This document shows positions 1 through 11,804 of a stretch of DNA of 64,000 nt, piece after piece. A program made the position numbers and the translations under genes. Each line of letters starts with the position of its first letter. Position 1 is the first letter of the stretch. The notes beneath the pieces are model-generated. The model was not told the origin of the DNA and made no database searches. It saw only the letters and a program-made list of their open reading frames with translations. Source of the stretch: Aspidiotus rigidus (Eukaryota; Arthropoda; Insecta; Hemiptera; Diaspididae); contig JAVHKY010000018.1 in assembly GCA_035079385.1 (NCBI GenBank), positions 2,480,001 to 2,544,000 on the forward strand, read 5' to 3'.

Positions 1-385
1 TGTATCGTCATCATAAGGAATGCGTTTCTCTCAAATTTTGTGGGCTATGTATTTCAGTTTCCTGTTTTCAATATCTTCGACCATGGTCTGACTTCGCCAA
101 TTCGGGTTGACACAGTTTTGTTCTTCACAAAGTCTTTCCATGATATCCTTCGATAGCGCCGCATTTCAAAATCGGTGATCTTTTTCCAGAGTGCACTCAC
201 GGTCTTCCGTACATGACACAGGAATATCCTTTCTCTGAGTTCCAGGTTCTTCGCTCCATTTACAAGCACTCTTGTTGGGTAGTGAACAGCATTTTCCATC
301 ATTCCTATTCGCCTGCCGTCAATGCTTATTAGGGCCCCCAGGTATCTGAATTCATTAGGCCAATCTAATTGATATTTATCTCAAG
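1..385 (-). pseudogene. C-terminal end of a non-LTR retrotransposon reverse transcriptase (relic, cut by window edge)
   Basis: Read on the minus strand from about 376, the frame gives a segment with NEFRYLGALIS and DGRR, the usual start of the thumb-side region of LINE reverse transcriptases (pattern F-x-YLG-x-x-I-x-x-DG). About 60 residues later comes FEMRRYRRISWKDFVKN, which matches the conserved FEM-x-x-YRR-x-x-ISW-D-x-V-x-N block found in RTE/CR1-like endonuclease-reverse transcriptases. A stop ends the main frame at 54, but a +1 shift continues as NRKLKYIAHKI, the next family block (R-KL-x-Y-x-GH). A stop also lies just upstream of 376. So this is a frameshifted, 5'-truncated remnant that continues past the left edge of the window. 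The catalytic YxDD part is not present. The clade is inferred from these blocks only. Confidence 0.7.
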
Positions 386-3300
386 AACCCTCATTCAGAA
401 TTCCCGGACGCAAGAGCTAGAAGAAATCGAAAAATATGTGTAGAGGAAATTTCACCCCTTTTTCGGGTAGCTCTTGCCTTCTTTTTCCTTGTTCAGAATA
501 ATGATAATGAAGTCAAAAATCTTAGATAAAACTTAGGGAAGAACAGATGAGAAAAAATTTTAAAGGACGTTTCTGTTTCTATTATGGAGTATCCTTCACC
601 GTTGTACAATTTGAGAACCACTGTGCCGGTCTCAGAATTACGGGAGAAATTTTAATTTTCGTTTTGCTGCGGTTATCTCAAGCACGCGGCATTACACAGA
701 TGACGATCTCCTTCTTTCAAATCTGACTTCAGACGATCTATAATTTTGCATAAACTGCAGACTACTACTGCTCGAGTCGCGTGCAATCTACTATACGTGC
801 ACGCGCATTTGCATGCCTAATATCTATATTCGACAAAAATATGTAATAATTTTTGAGCTCATTTTACTTTACATTAGACTGACGTTGAACTGGCTAGACT
901 TTTCCGTCAACATCGAGTGCTATGATTATTTATTCTAATTATTAGTTTGTCTCCCGACGCATTCGTATAAATACTTATAACCAGTCTAAAAGACTGGGTA
1001 GGTAAAGTCTTTTCGAAAGTTATTTAAAACTGCTATACGAGGTACATACCTCTAGTCTATATACGAAACAATAATTAGTTCCAAGTTACACTCGGTGCGA
1101 ATGTGATTTCAAATATCCTTGTATATTTTCAACATCATTGAAAAGAATATCGAATAAAAAAACTCGTTATCATGATCTATATGTACGGCTTACGTATAAT
1201 TGAGAATAAAGTAACTTCCAGCTTTATAGTAGGTAGGTACCTAGTATGCAAAACTTTCCCTTTGATTGTCGTAAAGTTGTTCCGACATTTCGAAGAGCAC
1301 GATTACAAAATAACTAATTTCTGCTTTTGTCTGTATAGGTAGCCGGTGATGGTAGGAATTACGACTTCTGTTGAAATAACTTCTCTTACACTGTTCGCAT
1401 GTCGAAGACGACTGCATTCATAGATATTATAGACTTAGACACCTATATAGATCGTAAATCGAGTTTCCTTACGCGAGTTAATGTGACGGAGAATAAATTC
1501 ACGAGTTATCCATTTCTATTACAAAATCTCCATCATCTTCGTTCTCATCCACGAGAAAATCTATTACCTATATACGATTTACCAAGTATCAAAGCAAAAG
1601 GTCAATTCGTATGTAAGCTTGTAGCTTAGCTCATGTTTCGACGAAAGCACCCCTATGAAGTACGTAACTGTACTTGGAGACCAATTGAGAGGATGATTCA
1701 CATACGCAGTTACTTATTTAAGGAGAGGGGGGGGATCAATTGAATGAAAGACAAAATTGTAAAAATATGGGAAAATTTCCTTAAGAACTGAAAAATTAGT
1801 TTCAAAATAATCTCGTTTAAAACTCTCTACGAAAATTTTTTGACCCCCAAGAGAACTCTGCTCCTCGAAAATTTTCCAGATACGAGCCCCTGCGCATGCC
1901 TATAAACGAGTTTGATCGTAAAGATCTAGTAGACATTCGGACTCTTTCTTGACTGCAGTCTAAACCACGGGAACAGGTAAAGCTACTCGATACGCAGACT
2001 TTTTTGGAAAAAAAAAATCATCTTCCTTTTGGGTTTTTATTGCTTACGAAAGGAAAAAACTGAAAATTCTTGCCTCGCGAAGGGCAATCTTTATTTCCTT
2101 TCATAATAGACATCGTCCTACCTGGTCCTAAGGTCTGAATCGACAAATATCATCGATGAATAGGAAATTATCACTCAACGGTTTAAATACATGAGGTTTG
2201 CATACAGATGAAGCTTTGTAGCATAAGAATTAAAAATCGCGCATTCCTAAGCAATCGAAAAAAAAAATTATTCAAGAATTATTATAATACTCATGTTCGT
2301 CATATTTGACAATCAAACATTATGAATATGTAAATTTTATAATTACACGTATTCGAATTGATTCTTCGAGCATATTTAGTATGGCATACAAATTACGATC
2401 TGATTCATACGCCCCCCCCCCCAGAAAAAAAGAAAAAAAAACGACTAAAACGTCGAACTACGACTAACCAGTTTCAAAGATTTCGTTTCTGGACTAAGTC
2501 ACTATTCAACATATCACCTTTCGATTCGTCTCTTCAAGTTGAATCTAATTTTTCACGGTACCCACATGAGATCACGTACTGTGCTAAACCATGGCCATCT
2601 TCAAAGTGTTTACGCTGGTGTCAAAACAAACCATCGTGTGGTCGATGAACAATCTGTCAATACTTGTGGTGATCTTCGTTGAGAAAAAGGATCTTTGTGG
2701 GCAAAAAATTGATATTTCTGGTAATCATCAATTCGTATTTAATTTTTCAAGCACTTTCACGAAATCCAGTCAAGAAAGACTGTATTTCTACACGCGTGTT
2801 TTGAAAAAGGAAAGTGAAAAGAGGCTCCATCAGTACGCGTTATCGAAAAAAATACAATTTTCTCCATTGACGGATAATGAAAGCCCACTTTTCAGGTATG
2901 AGTATAGGAAAATCGATTTTTTGTCCCGTTTTCATCCTCTGTCACAGTCTTGTAAGACAATGAAGAATAATTGACAAGCGAAACTAAAATATTTGACTAT
3001 AATCCACTACTCAAAAATTCCACAAATTCGTATGTACCTGTGGGCCACAATATAACCCAAAGACTAGAGAAAAGGAAACCGGCGGGGTAGAGTTTCGATC
3101 ATTCACGAGTAATGTAAACTGTCGCACTAATTGCATGAATTCCAGACAAATTAGACGTTTCCTGTATCGGTGCACTCTAAATGACACCTCAAATGTCCTT
3201 GAGTACGTGTAGAGAAGAATTTATGAATTACCAACCCCAAATTGTACAAATAGAGCGTAACCAAATCTGTGATTCATCTTTTCAATACCTCCGTATGAAT

Positions 3301-5550
3301 ATAACTACGTATTCAGCGACGTAACCCTTCACAAAACGAGAGCAATAAAAAATCATTTTATTTACCCGAACAGGTCGTCGAAAACCGAAAATAATAATTT
3401 TTTACAGAGACACAACATCAGTAAAATCGATAATATATCTTAAATACCGCATACTTGTATATTATGCCGTCTTATAACAGCAGCGAAAATTTTGCCAACT
3501 ATTTAATAGTAAAATATTGAAATAATTTTCGCGTTTACGATATACATGCGAACAATAAAATGAGTCGCCAAGTATTTAGCAAATTGATGCATTATAAGTC
3601 TCGAATCAGAAGACTTTTTTTAGCCTCCTACTAAAAACGATGGAATTCGAATTTGCCTCTTCGTACTATACGCGTATATGTGGAGTAATTAAGAATTTTA
3701 CGTTATAGCATTAAAAAACCGAGAAAAAATCGTCAATAAGTATAAATGCAGTCTACTGCAGATGAAAATATTGCCTCTACATTCGCATAAAGTAGCTCGT
3801 TGTATTAATTTAGGCTAAAATAATATCTTTTTTTTTTTCAATTTACTGCGAGTAATGCCTGTAAACATTTTATCGACCTTTCGAGCGCAGTCTCTTTACT
3901 TTTAAAGTATTGATGAAACGATTTTAATTTATTGTCATCAAAACAACAATGTACGAGATGAAAAGTAAAACGAGTCAATTAACTTACTCGTGGATTACTC
4001 GCGTTCCCGTTACGAAAAAAAAAAAAAAAAAAAAATTAATTACTAGGTTTCAATTTTTTCGCGTTTCTTCCCTGTTTCTTTCATATCGATCGTCTCTCAG
4101 CGCAAAGCCTATCATTACTTAGTCTTATCGAACTGAACAGTTTAAAAACTGGAATATAACTTGTACGAAATCGAACGGGTTCCTTTTTAAAAGAAAGAAG
4201 GAAAAAAGAGTTATTAAATTGAATATACCTCGACTCGTTTCATTACATTTCAATTAAAATCACAGTAGTGAGCAAAACAAACTGTTTATTACGCCATTAA
4301 TTTTTTTTTCTTCCTTATTTATAATAAATTGTGTGCAGCTTCGCTCAATGGACCAACCACGCGTTAATATGTATTCAATTAGAATGACAAAAAAATTATG
4401 GAGAATTCTTTATCTGGCCGTTAACCTGAACCAAATCGTGATTTTCTTACGTTTAACGAAAGCTTGAAATATTGCGAATGGAGTGAAAAATCGTAAGAGT
4501 AACATCTTTTCTTCATTCTTCCTCGTGTAATTTACGTTTCGCGAGTACGCTATTTAACGAGCTTGGTTAAATTCAAATGAAAATCGTGTCCATCAGAGAG
4601 CGGGAACGATATTTAAGATTAAAGTACCTCTCGCGTCACTGACTCGTGTTGACGCGGCTCTACTTTGAAGGGCTTGAAGATAGAATTTCATTAGTACCCT
4701 GAGTCAACCTCTTTCCATTGTTTGATGATGAGGAAGGAGTTACTGGGTCCCTGAGTCAGAATAATCTTTCTTGAAAGAACAACAGCTTAATCTACCTGCA
4801 TTTTCAATGATACAAGGGTGTACACCTACTCTGACCAAAAAAAAAAACTTAAAATGGCAAGACCCTATTCAATCTTTCAAATTTCGACTGGCCCTTAATA
4901 CTGAAGCAGGTGTTCTTTCTCTCTGTTACTGCACCTGTTTTGGCCTCAACAGCTCATCAACCAGATGCGCTCAACCCATGTAATTTACCTTTTCTGTAGA
5001 TTGAATATAATGCAGGTACTCATCTCAAATTTAGGTTCTTACTTCCTATTTTCTCATTTACTCTACCTTTGGTTAATGCGCACAAAACACATCAACAAAA
5101 TCATTTCTTCACAGTTACCCTCCCACATTCTCTGCTTCCAGACAGAGCCTAATCGAGACCAGACCCATATTCGGTCTCCTTTAAGGTTAACATAAGAAAC
5201 TCTACTTCCATATTCACCACTAGACTTACGTCTATATTCACCTACCTCTCTCTCCTCCCCGCAAACGTCTTGAACTATCTGATTTTGTCTCATCTTGATC
5301 CTCATTTTAGAAATCCTATCGTCCAACGAATTTTCATTCGTCTACACTCGATAAATTATACCATTATCCTCGTCTTTTTTCTAAGATATACTGGGACCCA
5401 GCGACCTTCAGAAACATGACGCAGTGATTCTTGCGAAAAAACAGTCACTGCGTTCACCTTCCATAACTGATCCCCCTCCCCCACACGTTATTTAAAATAC
5501 TATTACTACTCCCTCATCCTCATTTCCAGTCATGATCCCTGGTCCTCCAG
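386..5550. other. AT-rich DNA with no recognisable gene
   Basis: Only short open frames occur, the longest being 127 codons at 2,591-2,974 (+), with no recognisable domain. Simple sequence includes a run of about 10 C at 2,411-2,420 and about 21 A at 4,015-4,035. I see no tRNA, no long inverted repeat and no convincing splice-bounded exon here. Confidence 0.6.
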
Positions 5551-5559
5551 GCCCTCCAA

Positions 5560-5760
5560 CAAACTCCGATCTGTCAAAAAACTCGCGGGTTTTCTGTCCA
5601 GGTTGAACGAGGAGTGCAGGGATCCTGTTTTATGTGGAACATGTGGACTTGGAAGAATGTTGACTTCCGAGCTACGTATGGTAGGAAGTGGATTTGGGAA
5701 AATGTTGATTTCAGAGCTACACTTGATAGGAGATGGACTTAGAATTCCTCCCCCATTATA
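5560..5760 (+). repeat. Degenerate copy of the foldback repeat family
   Basis: Shares the word block GTTGAACGAGGA followed by GCAGGGATCCTGTTTTATG with the better copies at 15,110-15,145 and its inverted partner at 15,693-15,720, then carries two GGACTTGGAA / GGACTTAGAA-like units. It is shorter and more diverged than the 14.8-15.7 kb copy. Confidence 0.5.
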
Positions 5761-5798
5761 GATGGTTCAAGTCAAATTTTTCGAAATTTCCTACTATA

Positions 5799-5813
5799 GT
5801 TAGGTTAGGTTAG
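5799..5813 (+). repeat. Short interstitial TTAGG run
   Basis: Nearly three units of TTAGG, the common insect telomere repeat, in one orientation. It is too short to be a telomere. Such short runs are scattered in many insect genomes; here it mainly hints at the taxon. Confidence 0.6.
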
Positions 5814-5829
5814 TTTTGTCATCCTATCG

Positions 5830-8800
5830 AGTAAGTTTAGATTATCGACCAGAAGGTGGACGTTTTTTCCGAGAGAGTCATTTTCTGGTTATCTGGAAAT
5901 CGTGGGACAGCTTAACATAATTTCAATTCAGCTAATGGATTTCGTGATTATCGTTTACCTTCTGCCAGTTTCTCCATTGGATTTCCAGAATTTAAGTTTG
6001 GAACTGTTTTCAGAGGAGGAGTGAGGAACGCTGATCTGAGCAATTCTAGCTGAATCGAAAAGGGTAATCAACTTTTTTCGAAATTCTGTGCACCTTTGTT
6101 TTTGACAGCTGATTTACTCGACTCAGTTACTAGAATGTCCAGTACCTGTGGCACGTGCGTGTTCTTATTTGAAAAACGCAAAGGAAGTTTTGCTTATGTC
6201 AGATGAGTACCGCTATACATATCACGAGTTGTATCCCACAGGCGTCATCTCCAGGCTGCCCAGGGCAACCAGCTCCTGTAAGTTGGGAATCGCCATTACA
6301 TTTTAACGAGACGAGACTAATTATAAATTTTCACCACCATTGACAGCTGTACAGTCGAGAGATCTTACGACGGAGCATATTTATTAAATTGAATCGTTTT
6401 CTTTTTTCGAATTACCTAAATAAGGCGAGGTGAATACTGTTGTCTAAATTACGCGCTCATACACAGTAAGTCGCGCTCCTCATACTCCGCAACGTCTTAA
6501 TTGATCTTAATTATTATCAACTTGTTCGCATCAGAAAACAACGCTTAAAGTGTTGGTAAATTGGGACGGGGCAGATCGCTTATGTTTCTGATACGCCCAT
6601 CTTCTGTTCCCCATACTCTGGCCCCCGCTTTGTAGTATATTCATTAATTTATTTCCAATAATCGAATGTAAACACACGTCTGCATCGATGAATATTTTCT
6701 ATACAAAACTAGATATTTAAAAGGAACAACTTTTGAAACATTTTGTACGCTGGACTATAGCGGACTAGAGTTTTTTTTCTTTTTGCTCTCTTATTTATTC
6801 ACATTTCTCACCACTTAGGGATGATCTGTATTTTATCACAATAGACGACCGCTGGGTGATTCATCAACAAAAACCATGTCTAAATAGAAGTTTCCTGTGT
6901 AGCGTGCGCGCCGCAGGCCATCGTAGTTTTTCGCTAATTTGCATAAAGCGATTTTGCATCTATACTGCATCATTGCTAAACGTGTAATAGATTTACGATT
7001 ATGCGGAAAGATGTATGCCTCAGCACGCTGTGTATACCGCACTCGACCGATACATCGACCGTCAAACAATCAGATGGTGGTTGACGATAAGAATGGCAGT
7101 TTGATTGCATAGATTCGGTGATGAATTACGTGTAGAAGGTGTCCGTGGGCTCACAAAGAATTATTCCCACAATCGGCGTGCGGTTCTTCCTTTTTGATCT
7201 CGTGCTGGTTCGCTCCTCTATCACGAATTGCTACAAATATATACTCGCGCAAACTACCAAATAGGTATTTAAACGTGTTTCAGTATCTCGCATACTTTCG
7301 ACTGTTGTACGCGATTTGCTTAAATTCAGTCAAAAGAGACGGCATTGTGTAGGCAAGTTACACTGCCAGAACTCCCCGTTTTTCAAGATTTTTGTTTCAA
7401 TTGTATAGGACAATCAAAGAGTGGATAAAAAATTGTATCCTGATCTCAAGTAAAGAATTAATTTCCAAACTCCAGAAATTGGATGGAAATAGAAGTGACT
7501 CTTGTCGACCCATCAAAACCGAAACTTTGTAATGCATTGCGTTCTTTGCATTGCCTGCCCTTTTTCCCCGTCTCTACATAATATATTTTAATGGTATGTA
7601 TTTTTATTGCAGCCTGGTATCCTTCCACAAGTTAATTAAGAGAGATTGATCTTTGCTATTCGATAACGTAATCAAAAACATCTTCCCTCCTTTTCCTATT
7701 TAACAACACTAGCGTCGTCTGCACACTGTACAGGACTCAAAGGACTCGAACCATTTCAAATATTTTATCCCTGTACGAATCTATAAAAGTGTAAATCCTT
7801 TTTTCATTCAGTAAACAGTTGTTACACATCGAGCACAAGGTAGTAAGATAAAAGTGGTGGCGTGTTGTCGACACTTTGAGAACACCTTTTCCTATTTTGA
7901 AACCGGTCGCGTGGTCACGACGCGACGACGACGACGCGAAGAAGGTTCACGCTTCCGAACTACCTGCGCGCCCTGCTTCGCACAGAAGTACGTTCAACTG
8001 ATGACGGATAATAACCAGCAATCGGGGAAAATGATTTCATGCGCCATTCATTTAATTCTGCCTCTCTATACCGGTATACTTTTGCTCTACCGTTACCTAT
8101 ATTGAAAGGGTTCCATATTCAACGATATTATTACATTGTAGGAAAGACGCCCGGCGCGAGTTAATTACTCTTTTCGAATTTGGGTGCAAGTGTCGTACCA
8201 CGCGCGAAAATAGATTACCCTCTTTGGTTGAAAGGAAAGGAACTAGAGCTTCTATACCTCGTAATCTGTGAATAGAAAAGTGGTATTACGGGGTGTCTTG
8301 GCATTGAGAATTAACAATAATATTAAAATCCTACCCAATCGACCTCTTCGACCTCGTTGACCACTTCAAATCTCCCTGACTTACCCCCCTCCCCTCAATT
8401 GTATACCGTTTCCGGGCTTATTTTTGTATTCTTGTACTTTTGTGAGATTTTTTTCTTCTATGGTAGTTTCATTTCCTGATCTTTTCCAGATCATTTTCTG
8501 ATGAATATTCTTAAAACCATTGTTCCCCATCTGCCCACTAGGAACCCATAATCCCAAGTACTGTTGCAAGGCCGTTAATTTGAAATAAAAAAAAAATGAA
8601 ATGAGGAGATCACGAAATGATCTGAAAGTAGAACAACACAAAAGTACATGTTTTGTTGCAGCCCCACCAGTAATTTTTGCACCTTACCAAAGGCATTGTT
8701 TCAACGCTTCTTTATGTCAGCAAAATTCTGTTCAATTTCAAAGAACAATCAAGAGTGTTTAGATTTACCAAAATATATGTTGAATCATCCCTTTTGTAGC

Positions 8801-9740
8801 CTTCCACAAGAGCACTGAGAGATTGGTACTTGTGAGATTTAAAAATTTTTGAAAGTTTCTCTTCTTTTCCTTTATTTTTTTTTGAGAAATTTTACAATCA
8901 CTTTCGTACTGTTCGGTATTGATAATTTCATTTCAAAATCTACCTCGGAGCCCCGGGAGATTCGCGGAATTCTCTCGATATTTTCTTGAGAATTTTCGGC
9001 TGATTACCCACAGGAAAAAACAATATCTCGAAGTAAAAACAATTACAGTACTTTCTTTCGAACGAGATTCTCGATCAAATTGTAAAATCGGTTTTGGATT
9101 TAGGTCATTTCTTACGCCGGTAACATTCGACATCCGGACTTATTTATAGTCCACCTACACGCAGGAGTTGGTAAATTGACGCTGAGCGTTTCAGAACTCA
9201 GCCCGTGAGTTACACTACGATAACATAGAAGTCTCGTAGGCGGCTTTCGAATGAGGTTCCTGCTATCGCCTACCTCGTACCGCATTTGAAGATGACCAAA
9301 ATTTCAGCGATCAACCATATAATCTCGTCCTCCCACTTTGACGAACCGAATCTGCCTCGGGGAATTTCATTAAACAATGTATCATGATTGTCTCGAGACT
9401 TGTGCCGAGTGGTGTCATCAAGGATCAACGGTCAAAATGGCAAAATTCATTTTCATCGTTTAAAAATATTCACTGGGGTTCTGAGAAGAGATAAGTTTTT
9501 ACAAAATGAGTCAATTATGTCAACCTTTGCCACAATTTTACATTGAGTCTTCTACGCCTTCGAAACATCGCGAGAAACCAGTTTTACTGTCTCAAAGACG
9601 TTCCTGACCTCAAGGGAAATTAGACTACTTGAACGTGATTCCCAAGGACGATTTTCAAGCTCGGGAAAAGTTGCAAAATCAATTCCACGAAAATCCGAAT
9701 CCAATTATCCGGTTAAAAAATATATCTACAGCGTACCATC
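5830..9740. other. Non-repetitive AT-rich DNA with no recognised gene
   Basis: Small frames only. A weak partial duplication is visible: the block with CCTTCCACAAG followed by AGAGATTG occurs at about 7,620-7,655 and again at about 8,800-8,835, about 1.2 kb apart. A GC-rich patch at 7,900-7,990 (many CGACG words) holds an 83-codon frame without recognisable features. Confidence 0.5.
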
Positions 9741-9745
9741 AACGT

Positions 9746-9751
9746 TTTATT
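9746..9751 (-). terminator. Poly(A) signal of the orphan gene
   Basis: AATAAA on the minus strand, 10 nt after the TGA stop at 9,762-9,764. This implies a 3' untranslated region of only about 30-40 nt if cleavage is at the usual 10-30 nt distance. Confidence 0.6.
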
Positions 9752-9761
9752 AGGGCGCCTG

Positions 9762-11720
9762 TCACGAATAGGTGACCAGATAACCAGGATATTTTTGATT
9801 AACGTACGAGCAAAACGGCGGTCGATTGAATTTCTTCAAATGGTCTACGATGTAGGCGGGAACGATTTGCGTATTCCTTAAACGTAAATTACTAGTCTTA
9901 TTCTGTTTATATCCTTTGGTCGCGTAATCTTGGTTTCCGAATATACCCTTGACGGGTAAATAAAATTCGTTGAGCTTTTGCAGCATCTTTCTAGTAGCCA
10001 GCTTTTGTTGGGCGCAACCTCGTCTCAACCTTGATGCGAATGTGTCCCTGCACGCGCCCGGATCCATCTCGAATAAATAGTCCGGAAATTGTAGATTCGG
10101 AGGCAGCCTCTGAATGCGTTTGGTGTAAATAAATTTTGGTTTCCTCTGCTTCGCGAAACGATACGGTCCGAATATTCTGGATGCGATACTTTTAGCGACG
10201 CTGAGACTCTGGCGCGCGTCCGGATGCATCAAAATTTCGCTCTCGTGCAGTACGGCGAGAGGCTCTTCCGATATTATTTGCGAATCGCCGGTAGCGAGAA
10301 TGGGTAAATTAGCTCCGGTAAATATAGAAGTTTTTTCGGTGACAACGCTCTCATGCGGCACTTTTGTGGTAGGTTCGACGTATTTCTCTTCCTCCGGTAG
10401 AGACTTTTCTATTGATTCGATGACATCAGGACCTATTGACGAAGAAGAAACGTTACAGATTGACAGAGTCTCTTTTTCACTGGGTGCGGCTTCTGGTTCT
10501 TCTGCACACGCTGACATTGAATGTTTCTTCTCAGGAGGTTCATTCGTTTCTTCAGCCGGTGGTACCTCTTCGCCGTCTTGAGACTTACTCGTGATACTAA
10601 TTGATGGACTTATCACCGTCATCATTTGGTCACTAACATCGGTCCAGTCAGACGATGTTGATGCTGTTGGTGGGCTTTCTTGTAGTTGACCATCTAGAAA
10701 GCCATCGTCAAGCCCGACTAAAGGCTCCTCGATGGTAACTACTTGTGGTGATATAAGAGGTCTTGGACTTGACGGAGCGAAATTCGAAGGCGAAATTCGT
10801 TCGCATTCCTGCGGATTGCTCTCTTCGTCCTCTTTTTCTGCTGAGCAATCAACCGAGGATAATTCTTCCTCTTCAATAAACTCTTCTTCCTCATTAGGAA
10901 TATCAGGTTCTGGGCTTGCAACGACCTCGTTATCATCTTCACTCACCCTAGTTACAGTGGACTCCCAGTTCGGAGGATATTCAAAGCCTGGGTCTACATT
11001 GTCTAGCACCTCATCCGGCATATGATCCATCGTCTCTTCTTGGTCTAGTTCGACGGTCGCTACATCGGAGCCCGTACTCAACTTATCTGACTCTAGATCA
11101 ACTAATTGTGGACACTCTTCCCCAATAGATTCTTCTTTCGCATGATGTCGCTTACGGGTCTTCTTTTTTTCGTGGCGACTCGTACGTGTTGTCTTGGATC
11201 GAGATGATGACGCAGGTAAAGATTCTTCTCGCCGCCTACGTGTACCGTAAATAGTGTAAGCATCTTCATTCACTTTGTTGGTGATGCGGCGTACTGTATT
11301 AGGAGACAAGACAGATCGATCTCGACTAGGCCCCCTGGTTGGAGCGCTTCGTGAGCTCGCGTTCACACTCGAGCTTCTACCTCTATCTGCGTCAACCTCG
11401 GACTTGGTCCTGGACTTGGCCCGTGGATATTTTTTTCGACTCGAATCTCGTGACTTCGCAAAATGCACCCTTTTCTTCGCATGAAGTATACGAACGCTGT
11501 CGACGTCGTCCGTCGCTGAGTTACTGCAGATTGAGTTCGAGGCGACGTCAGTGACCGGTATTCGACGCAAGAGCTTTCGCCGCGTGTTGATCGAATCTTG
11601 ACGTTGTTGGTCGTCGGTAACGTACGTTGGCGACTTTTCGTTCCATCGTTTGGGTTCCTGCTCCGCGTGCTGTTGTCTTAGGAGCGGTTGCAGGCTCTCT
11701 TTTGAGCAATTCAATACCAT
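9762..11720 (-). CDS. Orphan 652-residue protein, basic N-terminal half, acidic middle, basic C-terminal domain
   Basis: The longest open frame in the window by far, and the only one with protein-like composition throughout. I start it at the first in-frame ATG (11,718-11,720). The frame stays open upstream to a TGA near 11,850 but holds no other ATG: a GTG at 11,780 and an out-of-frame ATG beside it are poor candidates. Numbering from that Met: residues about 50-195 are rich in Arg, Ser and Lys (KKKTRKRHH near 185-193, RRRR near 161-164, both possible nuclear localisation signals). Residues about 200-490 are acidic and rich in Ser, Pro and Glu, with EEEEFIEEEE near 277-286, and look disordered. 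Residues about 505-652 form a compact, aromatic and basic domain (RIFGPYRFAKQRKPKF, then FPDYLFEMDPGACRDTF, ending KYPGYLVTYS), probably the conserved functional part. No signal peptide or membrane segment is seen. It appears intronless. I do not recognise the family; a nuclear or cytoskeletal scaffold role would be a guess. Confidence 0.8.
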   Translation of the reverse strand: MVLNCSKESLQPLLRQQHAEQEPKRWNEKSPTYVTDDQQRQDSINTRRKLLRRIPVTDVASNSICSNSATDDVDSVRILHAKKRVHFAKSRDSSRKKYPRAKSRTKSEVDADRGRSSSVNASSRSAPTRGPSRDRSVLSPNTVRRITNKVNEDAYTIYGTRRRREESLPASSSRSKTTRTSRHEKKKTRKRHHAKEESIGEECPQLVDLESDKLSTGSDVATVELDQEETMDHMPDEVLDNVDPGFEYPPNWESTVTRVSEDDNEVVASPEPDIPNEEEEFIEEEELSSVDCSAEKEDEESNPQECERISPSNFAPSSPRPLISPQVVTIEEPLVGLDDGFLDGQLQESPPTASTSSDWTDVSDQMMTVISPSISITSKSQDGEEVPPAEETNEPPEKKHSMSACAEEPEAAPSEKETLSICNVSSSSIGPDVIESIEKSLPEEEKYVEPTTKVPHESVVTEKTSIFTGANLPILATGDSQIISEEPLAVLHESEILMHPDARQSLSVAKSIASRIFGPYRFAKQRKPKFIYTKRIQRLPPNLQFPDYLFEMDPGACRDTFASRLRRGCAQQKLATRKMLQKLNEFYLPVKGIFGNQDYATKGYKQNKTSNLRLRNTQIVPAYIVDHLKKFNRPPFCSYVNQKYPGYLVTYS

Positions 11721-11795
11721 GTAACGCAGAAGAGGAACAGTGTGTAGACAGTGGAGATTCGAATGTTGTTTTTTATCCACATTTAAGCGTATGCT

Positions 11796-11804
11796 CTTTA
11801 TATA
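11796..11804 (-). promoter_or_regulatory. TATA box for the orphan gene
   Basis: TATATAAAG on the minus strand, about 76 nt upstream of the chosen ATG. A start site about 30 nt downstream (near 11,770) would leave a leader of about 50 nt and would exclude the GTG at 11,780, which supports the ATG at 11,720. Confidence 0.45.

Noticed and set aside
2591..2974. 127-codon plus-strand frame
   Set aside because: No recognisable domain, no splice or promoter signals; similar lengths arise by chance in a 64-kb window.
5799..5813. Telomere
   Set aside because: Fewer than three TTAGG units, internal, no array.
7735..7760. Possible tRNA B box on the minus strand (GGTTCGAGTCC)
   Set aside because: No matching A box or foldable acceptor and anticodon stems around it.
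10300..11025. Plus-strand frames of 93 and 97 codons
   Set aside because: They lie antisense to the orphan gene in its Ser/Glu-rich part, where the codon composition opens the opposite strand.
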